This document shows positions 25,086-32,408 of a stretch of 48,253 nucleotides of DNA, in pieces. Position numbers and translations under genes: made by a program. Under the pieces are notes generated by a model, which saw nothing but the letters and a program-made list of their open reading frames with translations, searched no databases and was not told where the DNA came from. Origin of the DNA: F23-D06 sp045116675 (lineage in GTDB: Bacteria > Bacteroidota > Bacteroidia > Bacteroidales > WCHB1-69); NCBI GenBank assembly GCA_045116675.1, contig JBGUMF010000028.1, positions 1 through 48,253 on the forward strand, read 5' to 3'. Within the stretch, counting starts at the first letter, position 1. Every line of letters begins with the position of its first letter.

Positions 25086-25448
25086 ATGGAAATCACCAAC
25101 CTTTTGGAATACAGCAGCCGGCAACAGTTGCGCGAGTGGTTTGAGCAGAACGCGGCCACAGAGCGTTGCTGTTGGGTGGCGACCCATCGCAGCAAGCAGC
25201 CGCCGCCAGGCCATTGTCTGCCCTATATCGAAGTGGTGGAGGAAGCACTCTGTTTCGGCTGGATAGACTCGACAGTCAAGCGGCTGCCGGACGGGCGGCT
25301 GGCGCAACGCCTCTCCCCACGCCGCAAAGACAGTCACTGGACAGAGCTGAACCGGCAACGCTGCGCCGACTTGGAACGCCGCGGACTGATGACAGAGGCG
25401 GGGCGCGAGGTGATGCGAAGATCATCAAGAAATGACGATTATGAATAA
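25086..25448 (+). CDS. YdeI/OmpD-associated family protein, C-terminally shortened
   Basis: The 120-residue protein matches the N-terminal part of the YdeI/YyaI family: SRQQLREWFEQNAATERCCW, VEEALCFGWIDSTVKRLPDG, AQRLSPRRKDSHWTELN and LERRGLMTEAG are all characteristic. Family members are usually about 190 residues and continue with a further helical region. Here the frame ends soon after EVMRRSSRNDDYE, a tail that no longer looks like the family, and the stop overlaps the next gene by 8 nt. It may be a natural short form or a gene truncated when the following lipoprotein gene was joined. The biochemical function of the family is not established. It has its own promoter (25069-25076). Confidence 0.8.
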   Translation: MEITNLLEYSSRQQLREWFEQNAATERCCWVATHRSKQPPPGHCLPYIEVVEEALCFGWIDSTVKRLPDGRLAQRLSPRRKDSHWTELNRQRCADLERRGLMTEAGREVMRRSSRNDDYE

Positions 25449-25887
25449 GTCAATGATTATGTTTGCGTTCCTGCTCACTTTCGGGCTAACGGCCTGCAAG
25501 AACGGTGACGTTAAAAAACCTGACTCCGCCACATCCCGACAAAGCGACAGCATTGCCGCCATTACCGACAGCGTGGGAGAAACGACCAAAGAAGTCAAAC
25601 AATACGATGCCGAAGGCCGCAGAACAGGATTCTGGATGTATGAAGAGTACGGATGGCTTAAAAAGGAGCATTATACCGATGGGATGCTGGATGGACACGC
25701 CACCTATTCGGATAAGGAAAGGATCAATCAGATCGAGAGGACGAGAATCGAAATGAATTACTGCAAAGGAATCGAATGTGGGGAAATAAAGGCAGTTTAT
25801 ATGAACGGTAATAAAACATTTGATAATAAATGCAATAATGCAATGATTCTTCGTTGGGGGAAGCGTATTTTTGTTTCTGAAACCTAA
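25441..25887 (+). CDS. MORN-like lipoprotein, unknown function
   Basis: The 148-residue product begins MNKSMIMFAFLLTFGLTAC, a lipoprotein signal with the acylated Cys at residue 19. A Ser/Asp-rich spacer follows, then MORN-like segments (YDAEGRRTGFWMYEEYGWLK and HYTDGMLDGHATY), and a C-terminal stretch KAVYMNGNKTFDNKCNNAMI. I chose the ATG at 25441; an ATG at 25432 is also in frame. It overlaps the truncated YdeI gene by 8 nt and ends just before the second copy of the promoter repeat. It is a short relative of the larger MORN protein at 2675-4174 in domain type only. Confidence 0.75.
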   Translation: MNKSMIMFAFLLTFGLTACKNGDVKKPDSATSRQSDSIAAITDSVGETTKEVKQYDAEGRRTGFWMYEEYGWLKKEHYTDGMLDGHATYSDKERINQIERTRIEMNYCKGIECGEIKAVYMNGNKTFDNKCNNAMILRWGKRIFVSET

Positions 25888-25894
25888 AAAAGTT

Positions 25895-25922
25895 TGTGTG
25901 TTTCTGAAAATACTATTTTTGC
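25895..25922 (+). repeat. Promoter segment, copy 2 of a 28-bp direct repeat
   Basis: Identical at 26 of 28 positions to 25050-25077, including the TATTTTTG -7 box (25914-25921). It faces a 150-nt stretch holding only a 13-codon ORF and a possible hairpin (25989-25995 with 26031-26037, GGTGAAA/TTTCACC). Confidence 0.75.
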
Positions 25923-25945
25923 ATCGTCATTAAAAACAAGTCTTT

Positions 25946-25987
25946 ATGAAAATTATTGAGACCCTGTACAATACTATGGCTGACTGA
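25946..25987 (+). other. 13-codon mini-ORF behind the duplicated promoter
   Basis: An ATG 24 nt after the second promoter box opens a frame encoding MKIIETLYNTMAD before TGA. It may be a leader peptide, a remnant of a deleted gene, or chance; the region may equally be a small RNA. Translation is not supported beyond position relative to the promoter. Confidence 0.25.
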
Positions 25988-26045
25988 CGGTGAAACTGCA
26001 GTAGGAGAGCCATACGGCATGCCACGCGATTTTCACCATTTTATG

Positions 26046-26053
26046 TATCTTTG
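26046..26053 (+). promoter_or_regulatory. Promoter -7 box (TATCTTTG) for the dCMP deaminase gene
   Basis: TATCTTTG lies 26 nt upstream of the ATG at 26080. Confidence 0.7.
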
Positions 26054-26079
26054 CATTTTGAATAAAAACTATGGTAATT

Positions 26080-26571
26080 ATGGAAGAAAACAAACACATA
26101 CGTCCCTCGTGGGATGAATATTTCATGGAAATCGCCGATACGGTTAGCAAGCGGGCCACATGCGACCGCGGGCGCAGCGGCTGTGTGGTGGTGCGCGACC
26201 GCCAAATCCTCGTCACCGGCTACGTGGGCTCGCCCAAGGGGCTGCCCCATTGCGACGAAGTGGGCCACCAGCTCAAGCAGACGGTCCATGAGGACGGCAC
26301 CGTGACCCAGCACTGCGTGCGCACCGTTCACGCCGAGCAGAACGCCATCTGCCAGGCCGCCAAGTTAGGCATCTCGCTGGACGGAGCCACCCTCTACTGC
26401 CGCATGACCCCCTGCCGCGTGTGCGCCATGCTCATCATCAACTGCGGCATCAAACGGGTGGTGTGCGCCAACAAATACCACGCCGGAGCTGAGTCGGAAG
26501 AGATGTTCAAGGCCGCCGGCGTACAGATAGAGTTCTTCTCCGACGAAGTGGTAAAATACAAGAACCAATAA
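26080..26571 (+). CDS. Deoxycytidylate (dCMP) deaminase
   Basis: The 163-residue cytosolic enzyme deaminates dCMP to dUMP, supplying thymidylate synthase. The zinc-binding cytidine-deaminase motifs are clear: HAEQNAICQAAK (His ligand and catalytic Glu) and MTPCRVCAMLIINCGIKRV (P-C-x2-C, two Cys ligands). The N-terminal PSWDEYFMEIADTVSKRATC and GYVGSPKGLPHCDEVGH regions, which carry an additional zinc/nucleotide loop, are typical of the dCMP deaminase (ComEB-like) group rather than free cytidine deaminases. I chose the ATG at 26080; an ATG at 26071 would add three residues. It is a single-gene unit with its own promoter. Confidence 0.93.
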   Translation: MEENKHIRPSWDEYFMEIADTVSKRATCDRGRSGCVVVRDRQILVTGYVGSPKGLPHCDEVGHQLKQTVHEDGTVTQHCVRTVHAEQNAICQAAKLGISLDGATLYCRMTPCRVCAMLIINCGIKRVVCANKYHAGAESEEMFKAAGVQIEFFSDEVVKYKNQ

Positions 26572-26649
26572 TTGGCTGTTGGCCGTCGGCTTTTGACACA
26601 TTACTCCAAACTATCAACTCTAAACTATTCATTATTCCCTGATTTTTTG

Positions 26650-26657
26650 TATCTTTG
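26650..26657 (+). promoter_or_regulatory. Promoter -7 box (TATCTTTG) for riboflavin synthase
   Basis: TATCTTTG lies 24 nt upstream of the ATG at 26682. No FMN riboswitch is visible in the short leader. Confidence 0.7.
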
Positions 26658-26681
26658 CGCGTTTTTTAAATTAGGATAATA

Positions 26682-27293
26682 ATGTTTACGGGTATTATTG
26701 AAAAAACAGGCAAAATCGTTGATATAAAACAGGATAGGACGAATTTTGACTTTACGCTGGAGGTGGATTTCGCCGATGAACTTTCCATTGACCAGAGTAT
26801 GGCCCATGACGGATGCTGCCTGACCATCGTGAAGCTGGACAAGGAGAAGAAACAGTACGTGGTGACCGCCATGGAGGAGACCATGCTGAAAACCAACCTC
26901 AAAACCTGGAAAGTGGGCGATGAGGTGAACTTGGAACGCAGCATGCGCATGGACGGCCGTTTCGACGGACACATCGTCCAAGGTCATGTCGATCAGACCG
27001 CCGTATGCGAGAAGGTGGTGGATGAGAACGGCAGCTGGCGCTACTATTTCTCGTATGACCCCGAAAAGAACAACTTCACCGTACCCAAAGGCTCCATTTC
27101 CGTCAACGGAGTGAGCCTGACGGTGGTGGACTCCGAACGGGGCATGTTCTCCGTGGCCATCATCCCCTACACGCACAAGGTGACCAACTTCCACAACTTC
27201 AAACCCGGAACTGTCGTCAATATCGAGTTCGACGTGTTCGGTAAATATGTCCAACGTCTGCTGGAAGAATATTTCAAGCAGAAGGAAAAATAA
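26682..27293 (+). CDS. ribE: Riboflavin synthase, alpha subunit
   Basis: This 203-residue enzyme converts two molecules of 6,7-dimethyl-8-ribityllumazine into riboflavin and a pyrimidinedione, the last step of riboflavin synthesis. The protein shows the internal duplication of the family. The N-terminal barrel begins MFTGIIEKTGKI with SMAHDGCCLTIV, and the second barrel carries GHIVQGHVDQTA and SISVNGVSLTVV. The first MFTGIIE motif, essential for trimer formation, is intact. Length is normal for the family. No other rib genes lie nearby. The start is fixed by the invariant MFTGI terminus. Confidence 0.97.
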   Translation: MFTGIIEKTGKIVDIKQDRTNFDFTLEVDFADELSIDQSMAHDGCCLTIVKLDKEKKQYVVTAMEETMLKTNLKTWKVGDEVNLERSMRMDGRFDGHIVQGHVDQTAVCEKVVDENGSWRYYFSYDPEKNNFTVPKGSISVNGVSLTVVDSERGMFSVAIIPYTHKVTNFHNFKPGTVVNIEFDVFGKYVQRLLEEYFKQKEK

Positions 27294-27341
27294 AATCCCA
27301 GTCGGAACGTTATTCTGTCTTTATTATTAGATTCTACAAGA

Positions 27342-30038
27342 TTGAAACAGAAAAATAACCTTCTTACTCTTATGTTGACAGGCCTGATGGCAGCCTTGCT
27401 GGTCGGGCTGACGGGCTGTTCCACATCCAAAAACACGTTCCCCAACAGGGCCTATCATAATGTAACCAACAAGTACAATGTGCTTTGGAACGGGCAGCAA
27501 GCCATGAAGAACGCCGAGGCGGAACTTGCCAAGGTGGGCAGGGACAACTACACAACGCGCCTGCCCGTCTATAACTACCCCAGCAAATCAGACCTCGGTT
27601 CAGCACTACCCTACCTGGACCGGACCATTGAGAAGGCTTCGAAGTCCATCTACAAACATTCGATGCTGATCCGGGGCAAGGAGTATGTGAAAAGCATCGA
27701 TGACGCCTACCTCATCATGGGTAAGGCCTATTTCTACAAGCAGGACTACACGCAGGCACAGCGGGTGTTCAACTATATCATGCACAATTATCCCAAGTCG
27801 AACACCTACAACGAGGCCGCCGTCATGCTGGCCCGCACCGCCATGCGCCAAGGCTACTTCTCCAGTGCCGACGAACAGCTCGAGAACCTGCACTATCTGG
27901 CCACCAACAAGAAAAACAACAAGTTCAATGTCTGGTTCAACGCAGCGAAGGCCGAGTACCACCTCACCGCCCCCGACGGCGACAAGCAGGAGGCCATCGA
28001 CTTTATCCAGAACACCATTGACGCCCACCCGAAACGCGATTTCAAAACCCGTCTGTACCTGATTCTGGGACAGTTATATGAGGAGATGGGACAACAGGTC
28101 GAAGCCCAGAAGAACTTCATGAAGGTCATAAAAAAGTCGTCCGTCTATGAGCAGATATTCAGTGCCCAGATGCATTTGGCTTCCAACTACGACGGCAGCG
28201 AATCGTCCCGGAATGCCATCATGAAGCAGTTCAAGAAGATGCTGGGCGAACATAAGAACGAGGATTTCAAAGACCAGATCTACTATGCCTGCTCGGAAAT
28301 CTCCCGCGTTGATGGGGACGACTCCCTGCGTATCAGCTACCTGAAGAAGTCGGTCTCTTCCTCCACGAACAACTATTATCAGAAGACGTTCTCCAGCCTC
28401 ACGCTCGCCGACCTGTTCTTCAGCCAGGATGAATACCGCATGGCACAAGCCTACTACGACACGGCGGCCATGAGCATTCCCAAGAATTATCCCGATTACG
28501 ACAACATCCTGAAACGGGCCAATGTCCTGAAGGATCTGGTGGACAAATTGGATGAAATCGACCTGCAGGACAGCTTGCAGCGCATTGCCAAGATGCCGGA
28601 AGGTCAACGCAAGGCGTGGGTGCGGAAAATGATTGCCGACTATACCGAGGCGGAGCGGAAAGCCGCCGCCGAAGAGGCTGAACGGATGCTGGCACTGCAG
28701 AACGCCTCCTCCTATACGAACATCAACACCACCTCCTCCAACGGCAAGTGGTATTTCTATAACCAGTCGCTGGTGACCGCCGGCCAACAGGATTTCTACC
28801 GGCGTTGGGGCAACCGTAAATTGGAAGATAACTGGTTTGTCAGCAATAAGATACAAATTTCCTTCGAGGATATGGCTGTGATGAACGACCCGAACCTCGC
28901 CAAAGATTCGGTGGAGTATGACGATGATGGCAATCCCATCAAGAAACGGGAAACCGACCCCAAGAAAGAGGAGTACTACCTGCAGGACCTGCCGCTCACC
29001 CCAGGAGCAATTGACACCTCCAACGCCATCATCGCCCGCGACCTGTATGAGGTGGGTTTCATCTACCAAGACCTTCTGAATGACCTGCCAAGGACGTGTG
29101 CCTCGTTTGAGTCCCTTCTGAAACGCTTCCCCGAATCCGAGTACGCACTGCCTTGCGTGTACCTGCTTTATTCCATCTACTTAAAACAAAATGACCCGAA
29201 ATACGAACATTACAAGCAGATTCTGCTGACCAAATATCCGGATACGGACTACGCCAAGCTGGTTCAGGATCCCGACTATTACAAGAAGCTGGCCAATCAG
29301 GAGAAAATCGTGGAAGAAAAATATGCGGAAGTGTATGGTGACTACCAGAACCGTCAGTGGAGCAGTGTGGTACAGAAGTCTGATGCGGCCATGTCCCAAT
29401 GCCAGGACGAGGAGCTGAAGTCGAAGTTTGCCTACCTGCGTGCAGTGGCTGCCGGCCAGGTCTATAACGAGGACACACTCATCGTGGGACTGCGGAGCGT
29501 AGTCAGCCGCTACAGTCAGTACGATGTGACCGAGCTGGCACGCATTTACCTCTCCACCTTTGATGCCCAGAAGCTGGCCGCCACCCTCCCGACAGTGACA
29601 GACTCCACCCAGACCTCGGAAGCTCCTGTCGTGGAAGCCCCACAAAGCAACCCGACGAATCCTTTCGTGATCAAAGACGACGAGATGCACTATGTGGTGC
29701 TGCTGGTGAAAACCGCCAACCTGCCCGTACAGGACGTGAAACTCAATCTGACAAACTTCAATAAAACACACTTTAGCTTGCAGCGGTTCAACCTCAGCAG
29801 TTTCTATATCAACAATACCCAGCAGATGGTCACAGTGGCCAAATTTAACAACAAGATGGCGGCGGTGGACTACTATAACATCCTGGTGAAACACGAAAAA
29901 TTCGCCCCCGACATCGCCAATGGCAACATCGAAGTGTACGCCATGTCGGCTACAAACTACACGACCTTCTACAACAACAAGGAGGGAAGAGCCCTCTATA
30001 ACGACTTTTTCAAAGAGAATTATTTGAAACAACAGTAA
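27342..30038 (+). CDS. porW: T9SS lipoprotein PorW/SprE (TPR repeat)
   Basis: The 898-residue lipoprotein resembles PorW/SprE, needed for type IX secretion and, in gliders, motility. The signal ends in LLVGLTGC, followed by the family signature of a short basic stretch and AYHNVTNKYNVLWNGQQAMK. TPR-like helical repeats fill roughly 100-420 (DDAYLIMGKAYFYKQDYTQA, LYLILGQLYEEMGQQVEA). A second helical block spans about 570-760, and the C-terminus is a mixed domain (VVLLVKTANLPVQDVKLNL). A TTG start at 27342 is likely, because it provides the basic n-region MKQKNN of the lipoprotein signal; the next in-frame ATG at 27372 would remove it. Its outer-membrane partner PorP/SprF types lie elsewhere in the window (20795). 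Confidence 0.9.
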   Translation: MKQKNNLLTLMLTGLMAALLVGLTGCSTSKNTFPNRAYHNVTNKYNVLWNGQQAMKNAEAELAKVGRDNYTTRLPVYNYPSKSDLGSALPYLDRTIEKASKSIYKHSMLIRGKEYVKSIDDAYLIMGKAYFYKQDYTQAQRVFNYIMHNYPKSNTYNEAAVMLARTAMRQGYFSSADEQLENLHYLATNKKNNKFNVWFNAAKAEYHLTAPDGDKQEAIDFIQNTIDAHPKRDFKTRLYLILGQLYEEMGQQVEAQKNFMKVIKKSSVYEQIFSAQMHLASNYDGSESSRNAIMKQFKKMLGEHKNEDFKDQIYYACSEISRVDGDDSLRISYLKKSVSSSTNNYYQKTFSSLTLADLFFSQDEYRMAQAYYDTAAMSIPKNYPDYDNILKRANVLKDLVDKLDEIDLQDSLQRIAKMPEGQRKAWVRKMIADYTEAERKAAAEEAERMLALQNASSYTNINTTSSNGKWYFYNQSLVTAGQQDFYRRWGNRKLEDNWFVSNKIQISFEDMAVMNDPNLAKDSVEYDDDGNPIKKRETDPKKEEYYLQDLPLTPGAIDTSNAIIARDLYEVGFIYQDLLNDLPRTCASFESLLKRFPESEYALPCVYLLYSIYLKQNDPKYEHYKQILLTKYPDTDYAKLVQDPDYYKKLANQEKIVEEKYAEVYGDYQNRQWSSVVQKSDAAMSQCQDEELKSKFAYLRAVAAGQVYNEDTLIVGLRSVVSRYSQYDVTELARIYLSTFDAQKLAATLPTVTDSTQTSEAPVVEAPQSNPTNPFVIKDDEMHYVVLLVKTANLPVQDVKLNLTNFNKTHFSLQRFNLSSFYINNTQQMVTVAKFNNKMAAVDYYNILVKHEKFAPDIANGNIEVYAMSATNYTTFYNNKEGRALYNDFFKENYLKQQ

Positions 30039-30078
30039 AATAGAAATAACAATTGTTACGAACAGAAAAAAAGATAGT

Positions 30079-30459
30079 ATGAAAGACAACGAAATCAGAG
30101 ATTTTGGTGCGGTCAACATGATTGCACAAGGAACGCAGGTAGAGGGCAGCGTCGTTACCAACAGCGACTGCCGCATTGACGGACATGTGAAGGGTAATGT
30201 GACGTCCAAGTCCAAAATCATCATCGGACGCAGTGGTCTGGTGGAGGGCAACATCACCTGCAACAGCGTCGAGATTGAGGGTACGGTGAAGGCCGAGACC
30301 CTGAACGTGAGCGACCTCATGACACTGAAGTCGTCCGCCAAACTGCTGGGCAACATCGTGGTGGGGAAAATCGCCATCGAGCCGGGTGCCGAGTTCTCTG
30401 GCAACTGCAAGATGCAGACCTCGAAGACTCCCGTCGCGCCCCAGCCTGAAAGGAAATAA
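30079..30459 (+). CDS. Bactofilin (polymer-forming cytoskeletal protein)
   Basis: The 126-residue protein is a bactofilin (DUF583, CcmA-like). It forms a right-handed beta-helix that polymerises without nucleotides and typically scaffolds cell-wall or envelope enzymes. The core at about 15-110 has the repeating pattern TQVEGSVVTNSDCRIDGHVK, SKSKIIIGRSGLVEGNIT and SVEIEGTVKAETLNVSD. The short N- and C-terminal tails are disordered and Pro/Lys-rich at the end. It lies between porW and atpZ on the same strand (41 and 5 nt gaps). Placing a bactofilin just before atpZ is a frequent Bacteroidota arrangement. Confidence 0.93.
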   Translation: MKDNEIRDFGAVNMIAQGTQVEGSVVTNSDCRIDGHVKGNVTSKSKIIIGRSGLVEGNITCNSVEIEGTVKAETLNVSDLMTLKSSAKLLGNIVVGKIAIEPGAEFSGNCKMQTSKTPVAPQPERK

Positions 30460-30464
30460 CACCG

Positions 30465-30716
30465 ATGCCGCAACCGCCCATCAAGAAGGATTCTCCTCTG
30501 GCAAAGTATGCCTATTACTCCAATCTCGCCATCGAAATGGGCGTGATTGTGCTGATAGGTGTTTTCGGTGGTGTGAAGTTGGATAAGATGCTGGGAACGC
30601 TGCCTTTGCTTACCCTGATTGGGTCCTTAGGCTCGGTTGCAATAGCTATCTACCTGATGATCAAAGGTGTAACCCCTGCTAAAAAGAGTGAACATGAGTC
30701 AGAAGATACCCATTAA
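30465..30716 (+). CDS. AtpZ/AtpI-family membrane protein
   Basis: The 83-residue protein has two membrane helices (about 22-42 and 50-70) with the segment YSNLAIEMGVIVLIGVFGGV and a short basic loop LDKMLGTLP, as in AtpZ (PF09527), a small protein usually encoded at the head of F1Fo-ATP synthase operons and thought to aid assembly or magnesium/calcium handling. It starts 5 nt after the bactofilin stop and overlaps the next gene by 23 nt. No ATP-synthase subunit genes follow, although that is the usual context. Confidence 0.85.
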   Translation: MPQPPIKKDSPLAKYAYYSNLAIEMGVIVLIGVFGGVKLDKMLGTLPLLTLIGSLGSVAIAIYLMIKGVTPAKKSEHESEDTH

Positions 30717-31104
30717 GAAATTCTCGTTCCGCATCCTGGTGTTCTCGGTGGTGGTGGCCGCCCTGACCGTTCTGTTCCAATGGCTGTGCCCCGCCTACGC
30801 ATCGCCAGCACTGCCATTCATCGTACTTTTCTTCCTGATTATCACCCTGTTCTCCCTTTACATCGTGTTGCGCGACAGCAGCGGGAAAGCGGGAAAACAG
30901 TTTGTGTCCAACTATATGCTCTCCCGCGTGGTGAAACTCCTCTCCTGCCTCCTGTTTCTGGTACTGTATATGGTTTTAAACAAGAAGGATGCATGGCGCT
31001 TTGCCATTGCTTTCCTAATTATCTATTTCCTATATGCCATCGTGGAGGTAATAGTGCTGAAAAAGGAAAACGAAGAGATTGGAAAACAAGAAGAAACGAA
31101 ATGA
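30694..31104 (+). CDS. Four-helix membrane protein, possibly AtpI-like
   Basis: The 136-residue protein has four membrane segments, about 13-31 (ILVFSVVVAALTVLFQW), 39-60 (ALPFIVLFFLIITLFSLYIV), 78-97 (VVKLLSCLLFLVLYMVL) and 101-124 (AWRFAIAFLIIYFLYAIVEV), followed by a Lys/Glu-rich tail. Its position right after atpZ is where Bacteroidota operons usually carry an AtpI-like protein ahead of atpB, so that is the most likely identity; the sequence itself is not diagnostic. I chose the ATG at 30694; a GTG at 30688 is also in frame. It overlaps atpZ by 23 nt. Confidence 0.75.
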   Translation: MSQKIPIKKFSFRILVFSVVVAALTVLFQWLCPAYASPALPFIVLFFLIITLFSLYIVLRDSSGKAGKQFVSNYMLSRVVKLLSCLLFLVLYMVLNKKDAWRFAIAFLIIYFLYAIVEVIVLKKENEEIGKQEETK

Positions 31105-31136
31105 CATTTTTTTACAATAATATATAATAGTAAAAC

Positions 31137-32342
31137 ATGAATACAACTCGTGAAATAAAACCGAATCTTTGGTATATCGGAGCCTCCGACCGCCGACTGG
31201 CCCTTTTTGAAAATGTCATGCCTGTGCCGAAAGGTGTTTCTTACAACTCCTATCTCTACACTGGTGAACAGACCGCATTGTTGGATACCGCCGACAGCTC
31301 CGTCGGCGAACAATTCCTTGAGAACCTGGATGCAACCCTGAACGGGCAGAAATTAGACTATATGGTTATCCATCATGTGGAACCCGATCATCTGGCCATG
31401 ATGAAGGAAGTCTTGCTCCGCTATCCCGAGGTGAAGGTGATGTGCAGCCAGCAGGCGGCGAAGTTCATCGGACAGTTCTTTGACATGGATCTGTCGGGCC
31501 AAATGCAGATTGTGAAGGATGGCGATACGCTCACGGTGAACGACCATACGCTCCAGTTTGTATCGGCTCCGATGGTTCACTGGCCCGAGGTTCTGGTCTC
31601 GTATGACACGACTGCCAAGATTCTGTTCTCCGCCGACGCCTTCGGCACATTCGGCGCATTGAACGGGAATTTGTACGCCGATGAGGTTGACTTTGACCGC
31701 GATTGGCTGGTTGATGCCCGTCGCTACTATACGAATATTGTGGGAAAATATGGCATCCAGGTGCAGAATCTGCTGAAAAAGGCGGCTGCGCTGGATATTC
31801 AAATGATCTGTCCGCTGCACGGACCCATCTGGCGCGAGAATCTGGAGTATTTTATCCATAAACATGACCTGTGGAGCCGTTACGAATCCGAACAGAAGGG
31901 AGTTGTTATCGTATATGGTTCCCCGTATGGCCACACGGAAAATGCCGCCACCATTTTGGCCGGTTATCTGGCGAAAAGAGGGGTACGCGACATCAAGATG
32001 TATGATGTCTCCGTGACGCACGTGTCGGACCTGGTGGCAGAAGCATTCCGCTGCAGCCACATTGTGCTGGCCGCGCCCACCTACAACAACGGTCTCTTCC
32101 CGCCCATGGAGACCTTCCTGCTGGACTTGCAGGCCCATGCCCTGCAGGGCAGAACGTTCGCCCTGGTGGAAAACGGCACGTGGGCCCCGCAAGCCGCCAA
32201 TGTCATCCGCAAGATTATGGCGGAGATGAAAGCCAACACGCTGTTGGAACCCGTCGTGACGATGAAGTCATCACTGAAAGCAAATCAGCTGGCGGATTTG
32301 GAGAAGCTGGCGGATGCCATCGTGACCTCACTGCAAGCATAA
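31137..32342 (+). CDS. Flavodiiron protein (A-type flavoprotein, FprA-like)
   Basis: The 401-residue cytoplasmic enzyme reduces O2 to water or NO to N2O in anaerobes, protecting oxygen-sensitive enzymes. The N-terminal metallo-beta-lactamase-like domain carries the diiron ligand motif H80-x-E82-x-D84-H85 (in VIHHVEPDHLAMM), with further ligands in PMVHWPEV, SADAFG and CPLHGPIW. The C-terminal FMN-binding flavodoxin domain begins near residue 255 (KGVVIVYGSPYGHTENAA) and includes LAAPTYNNGLFPPM. There is no rubredoxin or flavin-reductase extension, so this is a class A protein. It starts 32 nt after the AtpI-like gene and is closed by a terminator at 32350-32373. The NfnAB-type gene next door may supply reducing power. 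Confidence 0.95.
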   Translation: MNTTREIKPNLWYIGASDRRLALFENVMPVPKGVSYNSYLYTGEQTALLDTADSSVGEQFLENLDATLNGQKLDYMVIHHVEPDHLAMMKEVLLRYPEVKVMCSQQAAKFIGQFFDMDLSGQMQIVKDGDTLTVNDHTLQFVSAPMVHWPEVLVSYDTTAKILFSADAFGTFGALNGNLYADEVDFDRDWLVDARRYYTNIVGKYGIQVQNLLKKAAALDIQMICPLHGPIWRENLEYFIHKHDLWSRYESEQKGVVIVYGSPYGHTENAATILAGYLAKRGVRDIKMYDVSVTHVSDLVAEAFRCSHIVLAAPTYNNGLFPPMETFLLDLQAHALQGRTFALVENGTWAPQAANVIRKIMAEMKANTLLEPVVTMKSSLKANQLADLEKLADAIVTSLQA

Positions 32343-32349
32343 GCACAAG

Positions 32350-32373
32350 ACCGCCCTCGTGGCGGTTATTTTT
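32350..32373 (+). terminator. Intrinsic terminator after the flavodiiron gene
   Basis: ACCGCC (32350-32355) pairs with GGCGGT (32361-32366) across CTCGT, followed by TATTTTTT. Confidence 0.85.
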
Positions 32374-32408
32374 TGAATAGATATAAACCCTAAATACAAC
32401 GACCGACT

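Noticed and set aside
26572..26681. Looked for an FMN riboswitch ahead of riboflavin synthase.
   Set aside because: The leader after the promoter is only about 20 nt and none of the conserved FMN aptamer blocks is present.
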